In this document: positions 1 to 11,119 of the stretch, in pieces
Numbering within the stretch: position 1 is the first letter of the stretch
Layout of the letters: the number at the start of each line of letters is the position of its first letter
Assembly (NCBI RefSeq): GCF_030272615.1
Contig: NC_081414.1
Location: forward strand, 659,780,438-659,844,437
DNA: 64,000 nucleotides
Reading direction: 5' to 3'
Source: Cryptomeria japonica
Lineage: Eukaryota; Streptophyta; Pinopsida; Cupressales; Cupressaceae
Translations under genes and position numbers: made by a program
The notes under the pieces: model-generated
Databases searched by the model: none
What the model was told of the DNA's origin: nothing
What the model saw: only the letters and a program-made list of their open reading frames with translations

Positions 1-3000
1 ACCTTCTTTCTTTTCATGATCCAGCTTTGCAATCATTAATTTCATTGTCTCTTGTTTATGAGACAATAATGACAAGATTTGAATATACTTCTCCCTTGTA
101 GGAATTACCTTGTTCTCAACCAGGACATCTATCCTAAAATCCTCCATTTTGCTCCAAAGGGTAGTGCTTTTCACAACTTCCTCAATTTCCTGGGATAAAG
201 AGGTTTTGAGTCTTTGCATCTGACTCTGGATCACTTCATAATCAGACAATAGTTCCACTGTTGAGCTCAGAAGATGAGAGCCTTCTGACCTTAGCCATGA
301 GATCCATTCATCCATGACCCGGCCTTTAGCTCCTACCTGTTCAATATTTTTGAGAGATTTGGTTTCTATTGATGACCCTATAGGTTCAACCTCTTGAGAA
401 GATTGTGTTACCTTTAGAAGGACGTTGGTCAGCTATTCACACTTCTACTTCAAGACATTTTTCTCATCCCTCTCTTGATCCAGTCTTCTTAACAAATAAT
501 TAAGGGTTGTCTGAGAATCTAATTTCACACTTTCATGTGTCTCCACTCCGAGCTCCACAACCTACATGGTATAATCTTCTGATCATATGTTGCCTTTGTC
601 CTTGTCTGACGATGGCACCATAACTTCAACGTATTTTCTTTTGGAAGCTGGGTCTACTACCACCCAAGATACTGTCTTTGGCTTCTTCATTCCCTTAGGC
701 TTTGGAGGAACCAAAAGTTCAAAGTCAAATTCATCAGGAAATATTACCTATTTTTTCCTTTTAGGGGCCACTACTTCCATCCAAGGGGGTAGTTCTGGAT
801 TGGATGATGGAGTAGTAGCTCCTTGCTGACTTGGGGTTGAAGATTCAGGAGTAGGTTGACTAGAACTTGGAGCAGTTGTGAGTGTAACTGATGGTGTTGA
901 CATTGAAGCATCTAGTGGAACATTTGTTGCTGCTACCTCTTTAGTTATAGGTGGGAGAGTTGAGGGTGTCATGAGTGTAACTTTAGCACTTACCAATGAA
1001 GGGATTGTTGTGATGGTGGTAGTGATGGCGGGTAAATCTACTGAAACCTGTTCTGCAAGTGCATCTTGCAAGGTTTTATTAAAATCCATCATGGTAGACT
1101 CAAAAGTAGATGAAGGGATATCATCTAAAGTAGAGAAGTTGGTTATTGTAAAAAATTGACCAGCGGTCTCTGATTGTGGCATGCCCATACTTAGATGAAC
1201 ATCTTCATGAACATCTTCATCCTCTTGATCAGAGTCAGAGTTAGAATCAATAGAGTGAACGACTACTTGTGAGATAACCCAGACATCAACTTTAGCTGGG
1301 CATGATACTTCTTCCTCCTGTACTTCCTCTTGTTGAGGAATTTCACCTTCTTTGACCTCTTTTCCCTTTCCAGCTTCACTGGCAGGTGGTTGTTCTGACT
1401 CTTTCATCACTACTTCTTGTGATGCTGATGATGATTCGCCCTTCTTTTCCCCTTTAACTATAGATTTGATTTTGGGCCCTTTACCCTTTGATTGTACCAC
1501 AGGAGCTGAGGATAGTGCTTGTGAGTTTGCCCTGCTCTTGGTTCTTGTTTTAGCTGTCATTGTCTTACCCAATGGAACATCACTGTTGTCATCATCTCTT
1601 GAACTATTGGGAAATTGTTTCATCCTGAGATTCTTCTTTAGCAACCAAGCATTGGTGTTTGCTAAGATGGGAGAGATCCTTTGCATAGTGGACTTGCTTT
1701 CCTTCTTTGACCATTGCATAAGTGGAAGTGGGGAATTTGCAATCTTCTTCTCATAATAAACAGGATCCACTATGTCATCGGTGTCTTCCATATTCATTGG
1801 GATCTTAGCTAGATCCATATTTTCAATTTGTTCTAGAGTAAGGCGGTTGAAATCCATCCTTCTTATATCCTCCTCATTCTGACAATCCACCCAAACATCC
1901 TCAAACCTATAAACATGAGTGTATGTCCTTTTGAGTTTGCTCTTTATACCCCAAAAATCAAAATCGGTTTGGGCCTTGAATCTTCTCATGGTATTCCACT
2001 GCATTTCCTCCTCCATATTTTTGGCTTTGGGATTGGTTAGCATGGAATACCTGCCAATTGACTCTGGGAATTTTAGTCCAGTTTTATGTGCTTGTGATTG
2101 TTTCTCATGCACATTAATCAGTTGTCTGCATAGCTCCATAAGGATGATTTTATCTGAAGGGAACCTTGGAAGAATGAAGCGCTCACCTGAGAAGCATCCA
2201 ATTTGAATATAGGTGAATGTGGGAAATTGTAGAAACACACACCCAAAATGAGACACCCTGCTATAAGCAGCCTCTGATATTCTTCTCTTCTGTAGGCCTT
2301 TATCAAAAATGCACTTCCATATAGCAAAGAAGGCATCATTAACCCTCTTGTAATGATTACCTTAATTTTTGATAGTTAGCTGATCATAGTACTCCCAAAC
2401 GGGCACCACTCTTCTATCACCCTTGGTTGACAAGCTTGGATATTGCCTCATAGAAGCAGCTACGTAAATCAGGTATGGGGTTAATGACCTCTTTCAATTG
2501 GGTGCAAAGCGCATCACTGATTTGTTCTCCCCAATCAATTCTTACAGCTTCCTTTCTGATTATATTCATGTAGTAAATCATCCAGCTTTGGAAATAATGA
2601 GAGTCTTTTAATCCTCTCACTCTGGATAACATGGTGACCATGTCATTATATTCCTCATTAAAATCACTCCTATGGAAAGACTTAGGCCATCATGAGGTGA
2701 GGGAAGATCTAGAAGTAGAGAGATAAACAATATTGATCACCTTTTTGCATTTATCCTCATGTTTCTCATAGTACTCTTGAGCACTCTCTTGAGAAATATC
2801 AGCTACTTCTTCAGCTGATGAGCCTCTAAAAACACTATCAAAGAATACACTATCTAGAGTGATGATGAACTTTTGATCATCATCTTTTACTTGCCTTGTG
2901 CTTGGATCAAAGTGATTAGCCACTGCTAGTACAAATTCAGGATCGTGAGCCGTGACTGGGAAAGATGCATACTTATGTAGCTCAGATTTGATTAAACTGG

Positions 3001-3220
3001 TCAGGAGTGCAGGAGCCTTCTAAACCTGGTCAACAAACTCTTGCATGTCAACATGCCCAATTTCAGTGTCCCTGATCTCCTTAATGTTTGAGTCCATTGA
3101 ACTCTCAAGGTACATATTCAAGTACCTGTCATACTTGTATTTCATCTTTTTTGATGATGCTTTACTTGGAGACGGTTGTCCTGAGGAAGAATTGGGCTTG
3201 TTGTGAGAGAGCTTTGACAT
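1..3220 (-). pseudogene. Degenerate long ORF of unknown family, runs off the left edge
   Basis: I do not recognise this protein. Read on the minus strand from an ATG at 3220, one coding frame can be followed with in-frame stops near 3020 and 2690, a frameshift near 2425 and another stop near 2360. A 502-codon open segment then ends with TAG at 748. Beyond that stop the same frame stays protein-like to the window edge, with further stops. The N-terminal third looks globular (Trp, Tyr and Phe rich). The part at about 1750-950 is low complexity, Ser/Thr/Lys/Glu rich with acidic runs. The part at 1-400 is Glu/Lys/Leu rich and could form a coiled coil. No gag, protease, integrase or reverse transcriptase motif is visible. 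The neighbouring repeats suggest a retroelement-borne ORF, but an old host pseudogene is not excluded. Confidence 0.5.
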
Positions 3221-3387
3221 TCATGAACAATTACTGAATTCAACATTGATGATTAGCTATTCATCATAATCAAAATCAATTTTTCTCAAACAGATCAAAA
3301 AATGGGACTCAGAACAGGCTTAGGAGTAAAACTACCAAAAATAGCAGGTCGGGGAAAAAAGTCCGAATTGCTCTTTTGAAAACAAAA
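3221..3387. other. Short spacer between unknown ORF and palindrome array
   Basis: AT-rich sequence just upstream (minus strand) of the ATG at 3220. It would be leader or promoter of the unknown ORF. I see no clear TATA box or splice signal. Confidence 0.3.
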
Positions 3388-3955
3388 TTGCATATCGGAC
3401 TTTAAAGTTCGAAATGCAATTAAGAAAACCTAATCAGCACATTAGACTTTAAAGTCCGATGTGCGAATCTGAGATGGGTCATTAACACATCAGACTTTAA
3501 AGTCTGATGTGTTAATCCGGGGAAATCAACAACACATTGGACTTTAAAGTTCGATGTGTATGGGGAAACTAAAACAAGCACATCAGAATTTAAAGTTTGA
3601 TGTGCAATTTGGTATGCTTAAACCAAGACATCGGACTTTAAAGTCTAATGTGCACACTGGGAAAGATTAAGGAGCACATTGGACTTTAAAGTCCGATGTG
3701 CTTGCTTAAGGGAAAAACATCTGGTTGACATGTCAGGTTTTAAAACCCAACATGTCAACCTACTCCCCTCCGCATACTGGATTTTAAAGTCTGATATGTG
3801 GAGGTTAAGATCCCGCATATCAGACTTTAAAAATTGATATGTGGAGATACTTTTCTCCACCTGCACACTGGACTTTAAAGTCTGATGTGTGGTTGTAGAA
3901 AAGAACTTCAGAAGGCAAGAAGGGAGGAGCAGTCAAATTTTAAAGTCTGATTGCT
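3388..3955. repeat. Palindrome array, block 1 (12 units, ~47 bp period)
   Basis: Twelve imperfect palindromes, each about 26-38 bp, share the self-complementary core GGACTTTAAAGTCC or a close variant. Core centres fall near 3404, 3451, 3498, 3546, 3592, 3640, 3688, 3742, 3786, 3819, 3877 and 3941, so most steps are 46-48 bp. The unit at 3481-3516 is a perfect 36-bp palindrome. Arms differ between units (GCACATC, GGTTGACATG, GAGCAGTC) yet stay largely complementary within a unit. Several spacers carry a GGGGAAA-like string. The array could fold into a row of hairpins as RNA from either strand. It lies directly 5' of the unknown minus-strand ORF. Confidence 0.9.
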
Positions 3956-4261
3956 CTTCTAACATGCAAATAAAAACAACAAAAACAAAAAGAAAAACAA
4001 AAAAAAAACAAGGAAGAAAGAAAACGCAAAAAAGAAGCCCGAAAGAGAAAAATAAAAACGAGACCCTACCTCTTCCAATTCGCCGATGAAAAAGGATCCG
4101 ACAATCGGGCAAGGGAAATCTGAATCACGATGAGCAGGAGAAGAGGAGGGCGCATGGAGGAAGAAAACAAAGCATAATGAAAATTAAAATGCATAATATT
4201 AACTTAAAAAGCAATTTAAAAAAACCCTAATTAGTAATAAATGCTAATTAATACAACTCGC
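3956..4261. other. A-rich spacer between palindrome blocks
   Basis: The stretch at 3967-4060 is very A-rich on the plus strand (AAACAAAAA-type runs). The rest is AT-rich with no repeat unit. I see no gene in it. It separates the two palindrome blocks and may be an insertion into a once continuous array. Confidence 0.4.
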
Positions 4262-4526
4262 AGTTGCATGTCGGGTTTTAAAATTTGACATGCAAGCCAG
4301 GGACACTTGCAAGTCAAACTTTAAAGTCCGACATGCAACTTAGGAAGCAAATCACCTGCAATTCAGCCTTTAAAGTCCGAACTATAGGCAAAGACAACCT
4401 GTAGTTTGGACTTTAAAGTCCAATCTGCAAGCAAAAAAGCTACAAATACATACCGGACTTCAAAGTCCGAAGTGTGTTGATAACAAGGAACCCTGCAGTT
4501 CGGACTTTAAAGTCCAAACTGCAGGA
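4262..4526. repeat. Palindrome array, block 2 (6 units)
   Basis: Six more palindromes follow with centres near 4278, 4323, 4372, 4415, 4462 and 4508 (steps 43-49 bp). The core ACTTTAAAGT is kept in most, with TTTTAAAA and ACTTCAAAGT as variants. The arms are new (TTGCATGTC, CCTGCAGTTC) but again complementary within several units, best at 4492-4524. Block 2 therefore shares core and period with block 1 and differs in arms. Confidence 0.87.
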
Positions 4527-4688
4527 AAAACTGCAAAGCTAAGAAACAAGGAAAACAATAAAAATGAAAGGAAAAGAATGAAACGAACTAACTGATCGAG
4601 TCGATTAAGCTCTCCCGAAGACCATAAGTTACGAAACAGACCAGTTTTGTAGGGTTGCCTCATGATTTTGGCCATGCTGAAATTGAGG

Positions 4689-4691
<3 letters not shown>

Positions 4692-4729
<38 letters not shown>

Positions 4730-4808
4730 GTATATGTATATGTATATGTATGTATATATATCTATATGTATGTATATATATGTATATATATGCATATAGA
4801 TGTATATG

Positions 4809-4842
<34 letters not shown>

Positions 4843-5304
4843 TGTATGTATGTACATACATACATACATATATGTACATGTATATGTATATGTACATACA
4901 TGTATATATACATACTTATATACATACATATATATGTATATATATACATACATACATATATATATATAGACACACACACAACACATGCATAATATGTTGT
5001 TCCTCATACTATGCTCTTCATTTGATATCATACACACACACCGCATATATATTCATCCTTACATCTTATATATACACATATATACATATATACATACACA
5101 CATATATATACATATACATATATACATACATATATGCATATATATATACACATATATATACATGTATCTATATATATAAATATGTATATATGTATACACA
5201 CATATATATACATATATACATACACACACATGTATATACATGTATATACTCTACTACATAACACATGCATACTATATTTTTCCTCATACTATGCTCTTCA
5301 TTCC

Positions 5305-5344
<40 letters not shown>

Positions 5345-5402
5345 ACTCTACTACACAACACACATACTATGTTTTTCCTCATAGTACGCTCTTCATTCCA
5401 CA

Positions 5403-5442
<40 letters not shown>

Positions 5443-5721
5443 TCATCCTTACATCTTATATATATGTGTGTGTGTGTATATATATGTACATATACATATA
5501 GGTACATATATGTATATATACATGTACAAACATAGATATATATATGTATATATACATGTATATATATATATATATCTACATGTATATATCCATGTATAGA
5601 TATGTATATATATATACATGTATATATGTGTATATGTCTAGATATGTATATATGTATACATATATATGTATGTATATATATATACATATATACATATACA
5701 TATATATATGTATATATACAC
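4692..5721. repeat. Compound TA/TATG/TATACA/AC microsatellite with embedded tandem unit
   Basis: About 1 kb of alternating purine-pyrimidine sequence: TA runs, TATG/CATA tetramers, and pure GT (about 5316-5341) and CA (about 5404-5437) tracts. Three copies of a non-repetitive unit containing CCTCATACTATGCTCTTCA are embedded near 4980-5075, 5246-5310 and 5342-5460, so the tract grew partly by duplicating a larger unit. Open frames here on both strands encode only Tyr/Ile/His/Met strings and are not genes. Confidence 0.95.
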
Positions 5722-6356
5722 CGGTAAGCACATACACCAAGATAATACGTCACCCAAGCACAAATGATTTACACAATAATATACTACTCGGATCAACACG
5801 TTATTCAAAATATGTCATGAGTAAAAATAGGATAATCAAGTCGGCCTTCACAGATCTTCCACATGCTTCCATCACACACTTTGTACGCCTCAATTATTGG
5901 AACAAAACAAAGGTCTACTGGACCCATAGCATAAATTTCAAGCACAACAACTCCCAAGTTCCAAGATAAAGATGCCATAGATTCTAGATCATAGAGCCAT
6001 GCAATATAATAATTGGATAGTAATAAATGCAACTGATAGAATTGATATGATTGATATGACTAATATAACTGATATAACTGATATTAGAACTAGATAAAAA
6101 CCATGGTAACCAAAACACAAGATTCCAGAGAGGAGAATCTTTTGAAAATGACTCCAACAGATCATACATGCCTTATTTCTTCATATCTATTTCATATCCC
6201 ATACATATCCATCATCCACTATTGCTTAACATTCCATATCTTGTCCTAATTGGATCACTGAGTTTAACATCAATGACAACATTCACACAAATCTAACAAT
6301 CTCCCCCTTTGTCATTGATGATAAAAAATCTCAAAAGAATAGTCCTAAAAACATAT
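5722..6356 (-). mobile_element. Element M: end of a copia-type 3' LTR plus polypurine tract, cut by F
   Basis: The end at 6270-6298 (ACATCAATGACAAC, then AATCTAACA) matches the U3 ends of the other minus-strand copia LTRs here. It is followed at 6299-6311 by ATCTCCCCCTTTG, the complement of the polypurine tract. The LTR therefore ends at 6298 and the element's internal region lay to the right. Only about 58 bases of it remain before F begins at 6357. The LTR's other boundary is lost in or beyond the microsatellite, so 5722 is approximate. The stretch holds no gene. Confidence 0.55.
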
Positions 6357-7704
6357 TGTTGGATGTTGTTGAGATTCTAGTGGAATGATGTGTTGTCATT
6401 GATGTCAACATAATCTTGTGTCTATTCCAATGTTGCAGTTTGGTTGAATGAGTTGGTTTAACCTGTGTATTGTAGATAAGCTGATGCAGTTTAAAGGGTT
6501 TTTGATATGTTGTTTGTAGATGGTTCATGCCCATTTGTAGAGGTCCACATGATGTTATGATTGAGTTATGAGATTTGGTGTTGAGATGATATTTAGTTGT
6601 TTGTGTTATTCGATATTTTGGTTTATGCTTCGTATTGCTCCAGAATTGTAATATATTTAGTTATAGATATGTGGATGTATTTTGGATGTTGATGTGTGTC
6701 CTCAATTTGAGTGGTTCAAGATTTGAAAATCCACAAGCGAATCTTCCTGGTTGATAGTTGATTATGACAGTGTTCTTGAGCTCCGATGGTGAGAGATGAT
6801 GATTCTTGTGATCTAAGTTGTTGCGGTTGTTGTGGTACAATTCACGTTGCTTGTGAATATATCTAGGTCATGTTCTATGCATATTGGTGGTCTGCATTGA
6901 TTATTGTGCACGTTATTGGATATTTTCTTTGTTTGGTGATGATCTTCATATTATGTGACATTCTTGGTGGTTGTAGCATGTTGTAGATGATCGAGACATA
7001 ATTGTTGGAGGTGTTGCATGTTTTTGGTATTGATTTGGTCCAAACTATGTCTTAGCCAACATCATTTTGGTCCGCATGTATTATTGTAGTGTGTGATGCT
7101 ATTATTTTGTAATTTGTATCGAGGGTTTAGCCAACCTTGAAATATAGGTTGATGTCTTGTATAAATAAATGTAATAATAATGTAAGATGTATGTCTGCAA
7201 TCTTTGAGGATGTGTATGATCAAGTTGTATGTGCGAACAAGTGATTTGATCTTTCAAAAGTGTAAAGGAGAGAAGAGAAGTGTTGGAGAGAAGACTGTGT
7301 GCTTAACCGAAACTGTATCCAGGCATATGGAGATGTTATTTTCATAGTTCATGTAATCCAGATTGTTGTCTGAATTCTTTTGTAAGTCAGTGAGACTTCT
7401 TGTAAGGTAGTGAGCCTTCCCTAAAGGTTGTAGCCTTTCTGGGTTTCATATTTGAGCAGTGAGCTCTAGGCAGTGTGCCTAAATGCATGTTCATTTGCCA
7501 TTGTAATATTTTGTAAACTCCTAACAAGGTATTATCTCATTGTGGGTAGGTTCCCATCATGGTTTTTCCCTTAACCAAATTTTCCACATCAAAAATATTG
7601 GTGTTAGCTATGTTATTGATGTGGTATTGTCTCATGCTTTAATTGTTAATTATTATATTTAACTGATTCATCCCCCCTCTCAGTTTGCTGCATTGTTGCC
7701 AACA
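6357..7704 (+). mobile_element. Element F: 5' LTR (copia, plus strand)
   Basis: This 1348-bp LTR starts TGTTGGATG and ends TTGCCAACA. A primer-binding site follows directly. It has the TTGTCATTGATGTCAAC box near its start (about 6395), a TATAAATAA box at 7160-7168, the TTTTCCACATCAAAA block near 7580, and the TTCATCCCCCCTCTCAG box near 7665. The left flank CATAT (6352-6356) is the expected target-site copy; its partner is not in view. It is homologous along its length to the LTRs of D, read on the opposite strand. Confidence 0.9.
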
Positions 7705-7706
7705 AT

Positions 7707-7718
7707 TGGTATCAGAGC
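7707..7718 (+). other. Primer-binding site of element F
   Basis: TGGTATCAGAGC, two bases after the LTR end, is the standard plant copia primer-binding site complementary to the 3' end of initiator tRNA-Met. It fixes the plus-strand orientation of F. Confidence 0.95.
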
Positions 7719-7733
7719 TTGGGGAGATCTAGG

Positions 7734-8044
7734 ATGGAAACCTTTTCTTTCAAGAAGGATAGTCTAAGATTTGATGCAACAAAATAAAATCTCTAAAAAA
7801 TCCGGATGCAATGTCATTTGAGATGTATTGGAGAAGAGTAATGTAAGATTAATAAAAATGTATATAATGTTCCTACTACTCCGGATGAGATAAAGGAAAC
7901 ATATTCCAATATTAAAGCTAAGGAAGCATTGCTGATCACCTTGTCATATTTTGAGATGGGGAATGCGATGGACTTAGAGACTGCTCATGAGATCTGGATA
8001 AAATTGGAGACCTTGCATGAAGGTGATCATCATGTGAAGATTGT
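7734..8044 (+). pseudogene. Element F gag, N-terminal part (broken)
   Basis: From the first ATG after the primer-binding site, one frame reads as the N-terminus of a copia gag (UBN2-like capsid region). It runs from METFSFKKD through MQCHLRCIGE and AKEALL to IWIKLETLHEGDHHVKI. Three TAA stops interrupt it at about codons 18, 21 and 36. The gene is cut at 8044 by the H insertion and continues at 18432. The downstream portion is closely similar to the gag of element D. It would encode the structural protein that packages element RNA. It is dead through both stops and insertion. Confidence 0.85.
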
Positions 8045-8994
8045 TGGTGCAGGAGCACCTTCACAATTTTGGATTGTTTGATCCTGATGGGATCATGAAT
8101 TGAATAAAAGACTATTCTAAGAGTCCAAGTGTGTGTTTTAGGTTTTAGTATAGTTTGAGTTTATTTTAGAGTTGTTTAGATAGTTTTCTCAAGTTTTCTT
8201 TCCAGTTTTGGCCCATAGTGCCTTGTAAGCCAAAAATGGCATTATAGTGAAAATGTATTAAAAACCTTGTAACAAGCCTAGAAAGGAATTGGAGTAGGTG
8301 TATTTATTGATTTGACACCATCTCAAATGGTTAGGTGGAAGATATTTGACTTGTAGGCCAAAAATGCACTAAGAGTAAAAAATTGCTAATGTTGTCAAGC
8401 AACATTTTGACAAAAAGTGAGAAAAGTTGTAAAATCACTCTACAAGGTAGTTATGGATGCCATAATGGTTGGAATGGTTTGAGTGTGCCTATATAAGGAC
8501 ACTTCAAACATTGTAAATAGGTTGGCTTTGTATTAGCAAGAGGAAATTCATGAAATATGACTGTTTTTCATGCTTTTTAAGCTTAATCTATTGTAATAGT
8601 CCGTACAGAGCAATATTTCCATACTGTTCTTTCATGGGAGTTTGTGTCATGGTTTTATGAAGGTTTTTCAGTCTTTTTGGTATGGTTTTTACTATGTTTT
8701 GGTTTATCAAAAAAAATCTTTTAGTTTTTGCTAGTTGACTGCCCCTAACTGGGGTTTTGAAGAAAATGGGTTGAAACACTTGGTATCCATGGGTAATCAA
8801 GAAAAAATGAACCTTGGAGACCAATTTGGACCTTTGTACATATTGTATTTTAAGTTTTTGCTGTCATTTGTGATGGAAAATATGAGTTTGAGCACTTATT
8901 AGGCAAGTTGTCTAACTTGGCTAGTATTCTTCCTTTATGCTCAAAATTTGAATTCTAAGCATCAAGTGTTGAAACAAACTTGGATAGAGGTTTG

Positions 8995-9447
8995 CACTAA
9001 AATGTTGTTATAGATGGGGGGAGGTTCTTTAGGAGAAGGAAAAATTGAAACAAGGGAAGCTAACCCATTATCACATCTATGAAATGAATGCATCATGACA
9101 ACAATTTTCCTCTTTCAAATGATAACACATGCAAAATAGAAGGAAATGTTTAATTTTAACGAATGCAAGCACTTAAAATGTAGATTTAGAAAATGAAATT
9201 TATGATTCAAATGAGTTCCTAAATCAGATTTGAAATTATTGATCCCAATTAAGCTATCCACAAGTTCAACTTTGAATTGAAAAAAATTAGGGTTTTAGCA
9301 AAAATTTCCTCTAATTTTTTTTTTTGAATCTTGCAAGAAATTAAAACTTGTAAATACAAATTTGAATTTGAAATAGCATAAACACTCAAATTTGAAAACA
9401 TAAATCAGAATTAGAGAAGATTGGAGTTCACGTCGGGTTCACCAAAA
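8995..9447 (-). repeat. Second copy of G's 5' leader, outside the 3' LTR
   Basis: This 453-bp block matches 15839-16291 almost base for base, including the primer-binding site (9426-9444) and the first ~30 codons of G's ORF. It sits where host DNA should start after the 3' LTR. Together with the adjacent LTR it makes a terminal direct repeat of about 2125 bp, 8995-11119 against 15839-17963. See findings. Confidence 0.85.
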
Positions 9448-11119
9448 TGTGTGGGGGAAAAAGTGAAACTAAGCAAACATGCCCTAATCTCACTTTCAAC
9501 CACACACTTGTGGAATACGAAAGAGCCTAGAGGTATCACACAATTGGCTACTTCTTCTTGTGGAAGAGAGAGCCACGGGCTACCTATTAGGATTTATATT
9601 CCTTTGTTGTAATTGAAAGATGAAATGATGCAAGTTCAATCCCTAACCCCAAAGTGCAAGTATGAACTAATAACAAGATTATAGAATTGAACTTAAATGA
9701 TGGAAAGCTATAAACACAAGGACAAGACAAGAATGCAAATGCGTACCCAGAGTTAAAATCTGACTGAAAATGTTCGGGACGGGGGCGCGGGCGCCATTGT
9801 CCTGATTCTGCCCCTGAAACTGCTCCGAAAACTGTTGTTTTGCAACCTGAAAAGCTGTCAAAATGCTGAAACTTGCTGTCTGCCAGAAGGACCAGGGCGC
9901 CCAGCGCCCTTGTCCCAGGGACCAGGGTGCCCAACGCCCCTGTCCTGGCAGGACCAGGGTGCCCCACGCCCCTGTCCTAGCTTTCTGGGCTGGAATTTGG
10001 TGTGTTGTTCTGTCTCAGTCTGCTTCTTTCGGATCTGCAACTTGCAGTGTCGTCTGAATCCCGAAATCTGCACTTATATCTGAAAAGGTGTTTTGGGCGG
10101 CTATATAGGGTTTTGCCTTAGTCAAACCCCCGCTTTGGTGATTTCCACCTCCATGAATAGCCAAGTTGTATTGTAAAAAGTATTGTGTGTGCAGACCTAG
10201 TGTGTGTGCAAGGTCCTAAAATGCAAGAAAGCGAACTAGAGCAACCTAGAAAGTAAACCCTAATTGCTTGTAAATGATAATGTAAATACTCTAAATCAAG
10301 ATGCAAAGTGATCTAAAGCATGAATAAAGGATACATTGAAGCTTATGCAAAGACATGAAAACAACATGAAATCATACCCAACCCCAAGGGAGGGGTACAA
10401 GCCAATCTTCAGTCGGTAATCTCCTATTGCTCTTCAATGTCTTCCAAGCCCTAAATGGATGAATGAAATTGATGGATGCTTGATGGATGGATATTGAATG
10501 TTGTTGAAGTCTTCAAAGATCTGCTCTTTCGCTGCATAGAAGGTCCTTGAAAGCCAAAAATCCCCCCTTTCAAATGAAGAAAGAGAGCTCTTATGTATGA
10601 AACCCTAGGTCTTAATTTCAACTTTAGGCCGACTTAGAGATTGAATCTCCCGCCAATTTCTTGGGGTTAAGCTTTATTTTATGATTGGATCGCGCTCCTA
10701 AAATTTTGAGAAAAATGTCTGGGACCATGTTGCACTCCGGGCGCCATGGTCCCGACAACTTTTCACCAAATTTTCAGGACTGTCAGATATGATGATTTTA
10801 GAGAGAATCCCGAAGTTACAGGTGATTTTGAGATGTTTTGACCCCCGAAATCAAGCCCCCAAGTTCAAAAGAGGCACTAATTAGGGTTTTAGATTAAATG
10901 ATGCATTGGAAGAATAAAATGAAAGGGGCACACTTTAATGAAAAGGGCCCAATTTTATGATATAGGAGATGGTAAAATAGAACCTTAGACCTAATTAATT
11001 TAAATAATTAAGTACTAAAGGGGAAATGTAATGCAAAATGTAAAATGCGCCAAGGCGGGTGCTAAACTAGGTGTGAAATTGTACCACCCTAGCAAGTGCG
11101 TACAATTTACGACGCTACA
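9448..11119 (-). mobile_element. Element G: 3' LTR
   Basis: On the minus strand it runs TGTAGCGTCG to CCCCCACACA, 1672 bp, the same length as its partner. It contains a GC-rich mini-tandem of about three units with core GGACCAGGGNGCCC at about 9890-9975. A related motif lies near 10730-10756 (GGGACCATG, then GGGCGCCATGGTCCC). It is preceded on the minus strand by the polypurine tract at 11120-11134. Confidence 0.88.

Noticed and set aside
3388-4526. CRISPR-like regular spacing of palindromic repeats
   Set aside because: Repeats vary in their arms, spacers are similar to each other rather than unique, no cas genes are present and the setting is a plant retrotransposon landscape. Annotated as a palindromic tandem array instead.
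4460-5969. Many open frames of Tyr/Ile/His/Met on both strands
   Set aside because: They are translations of TA/TATG/CA microsatellite sequence in all frames.
8588-8824. Minus-strand 78-codon frame inside H
   Set aside because: Short, no motif, and it lies in LTR sequence downstream of a TATA-like box on the other strand.
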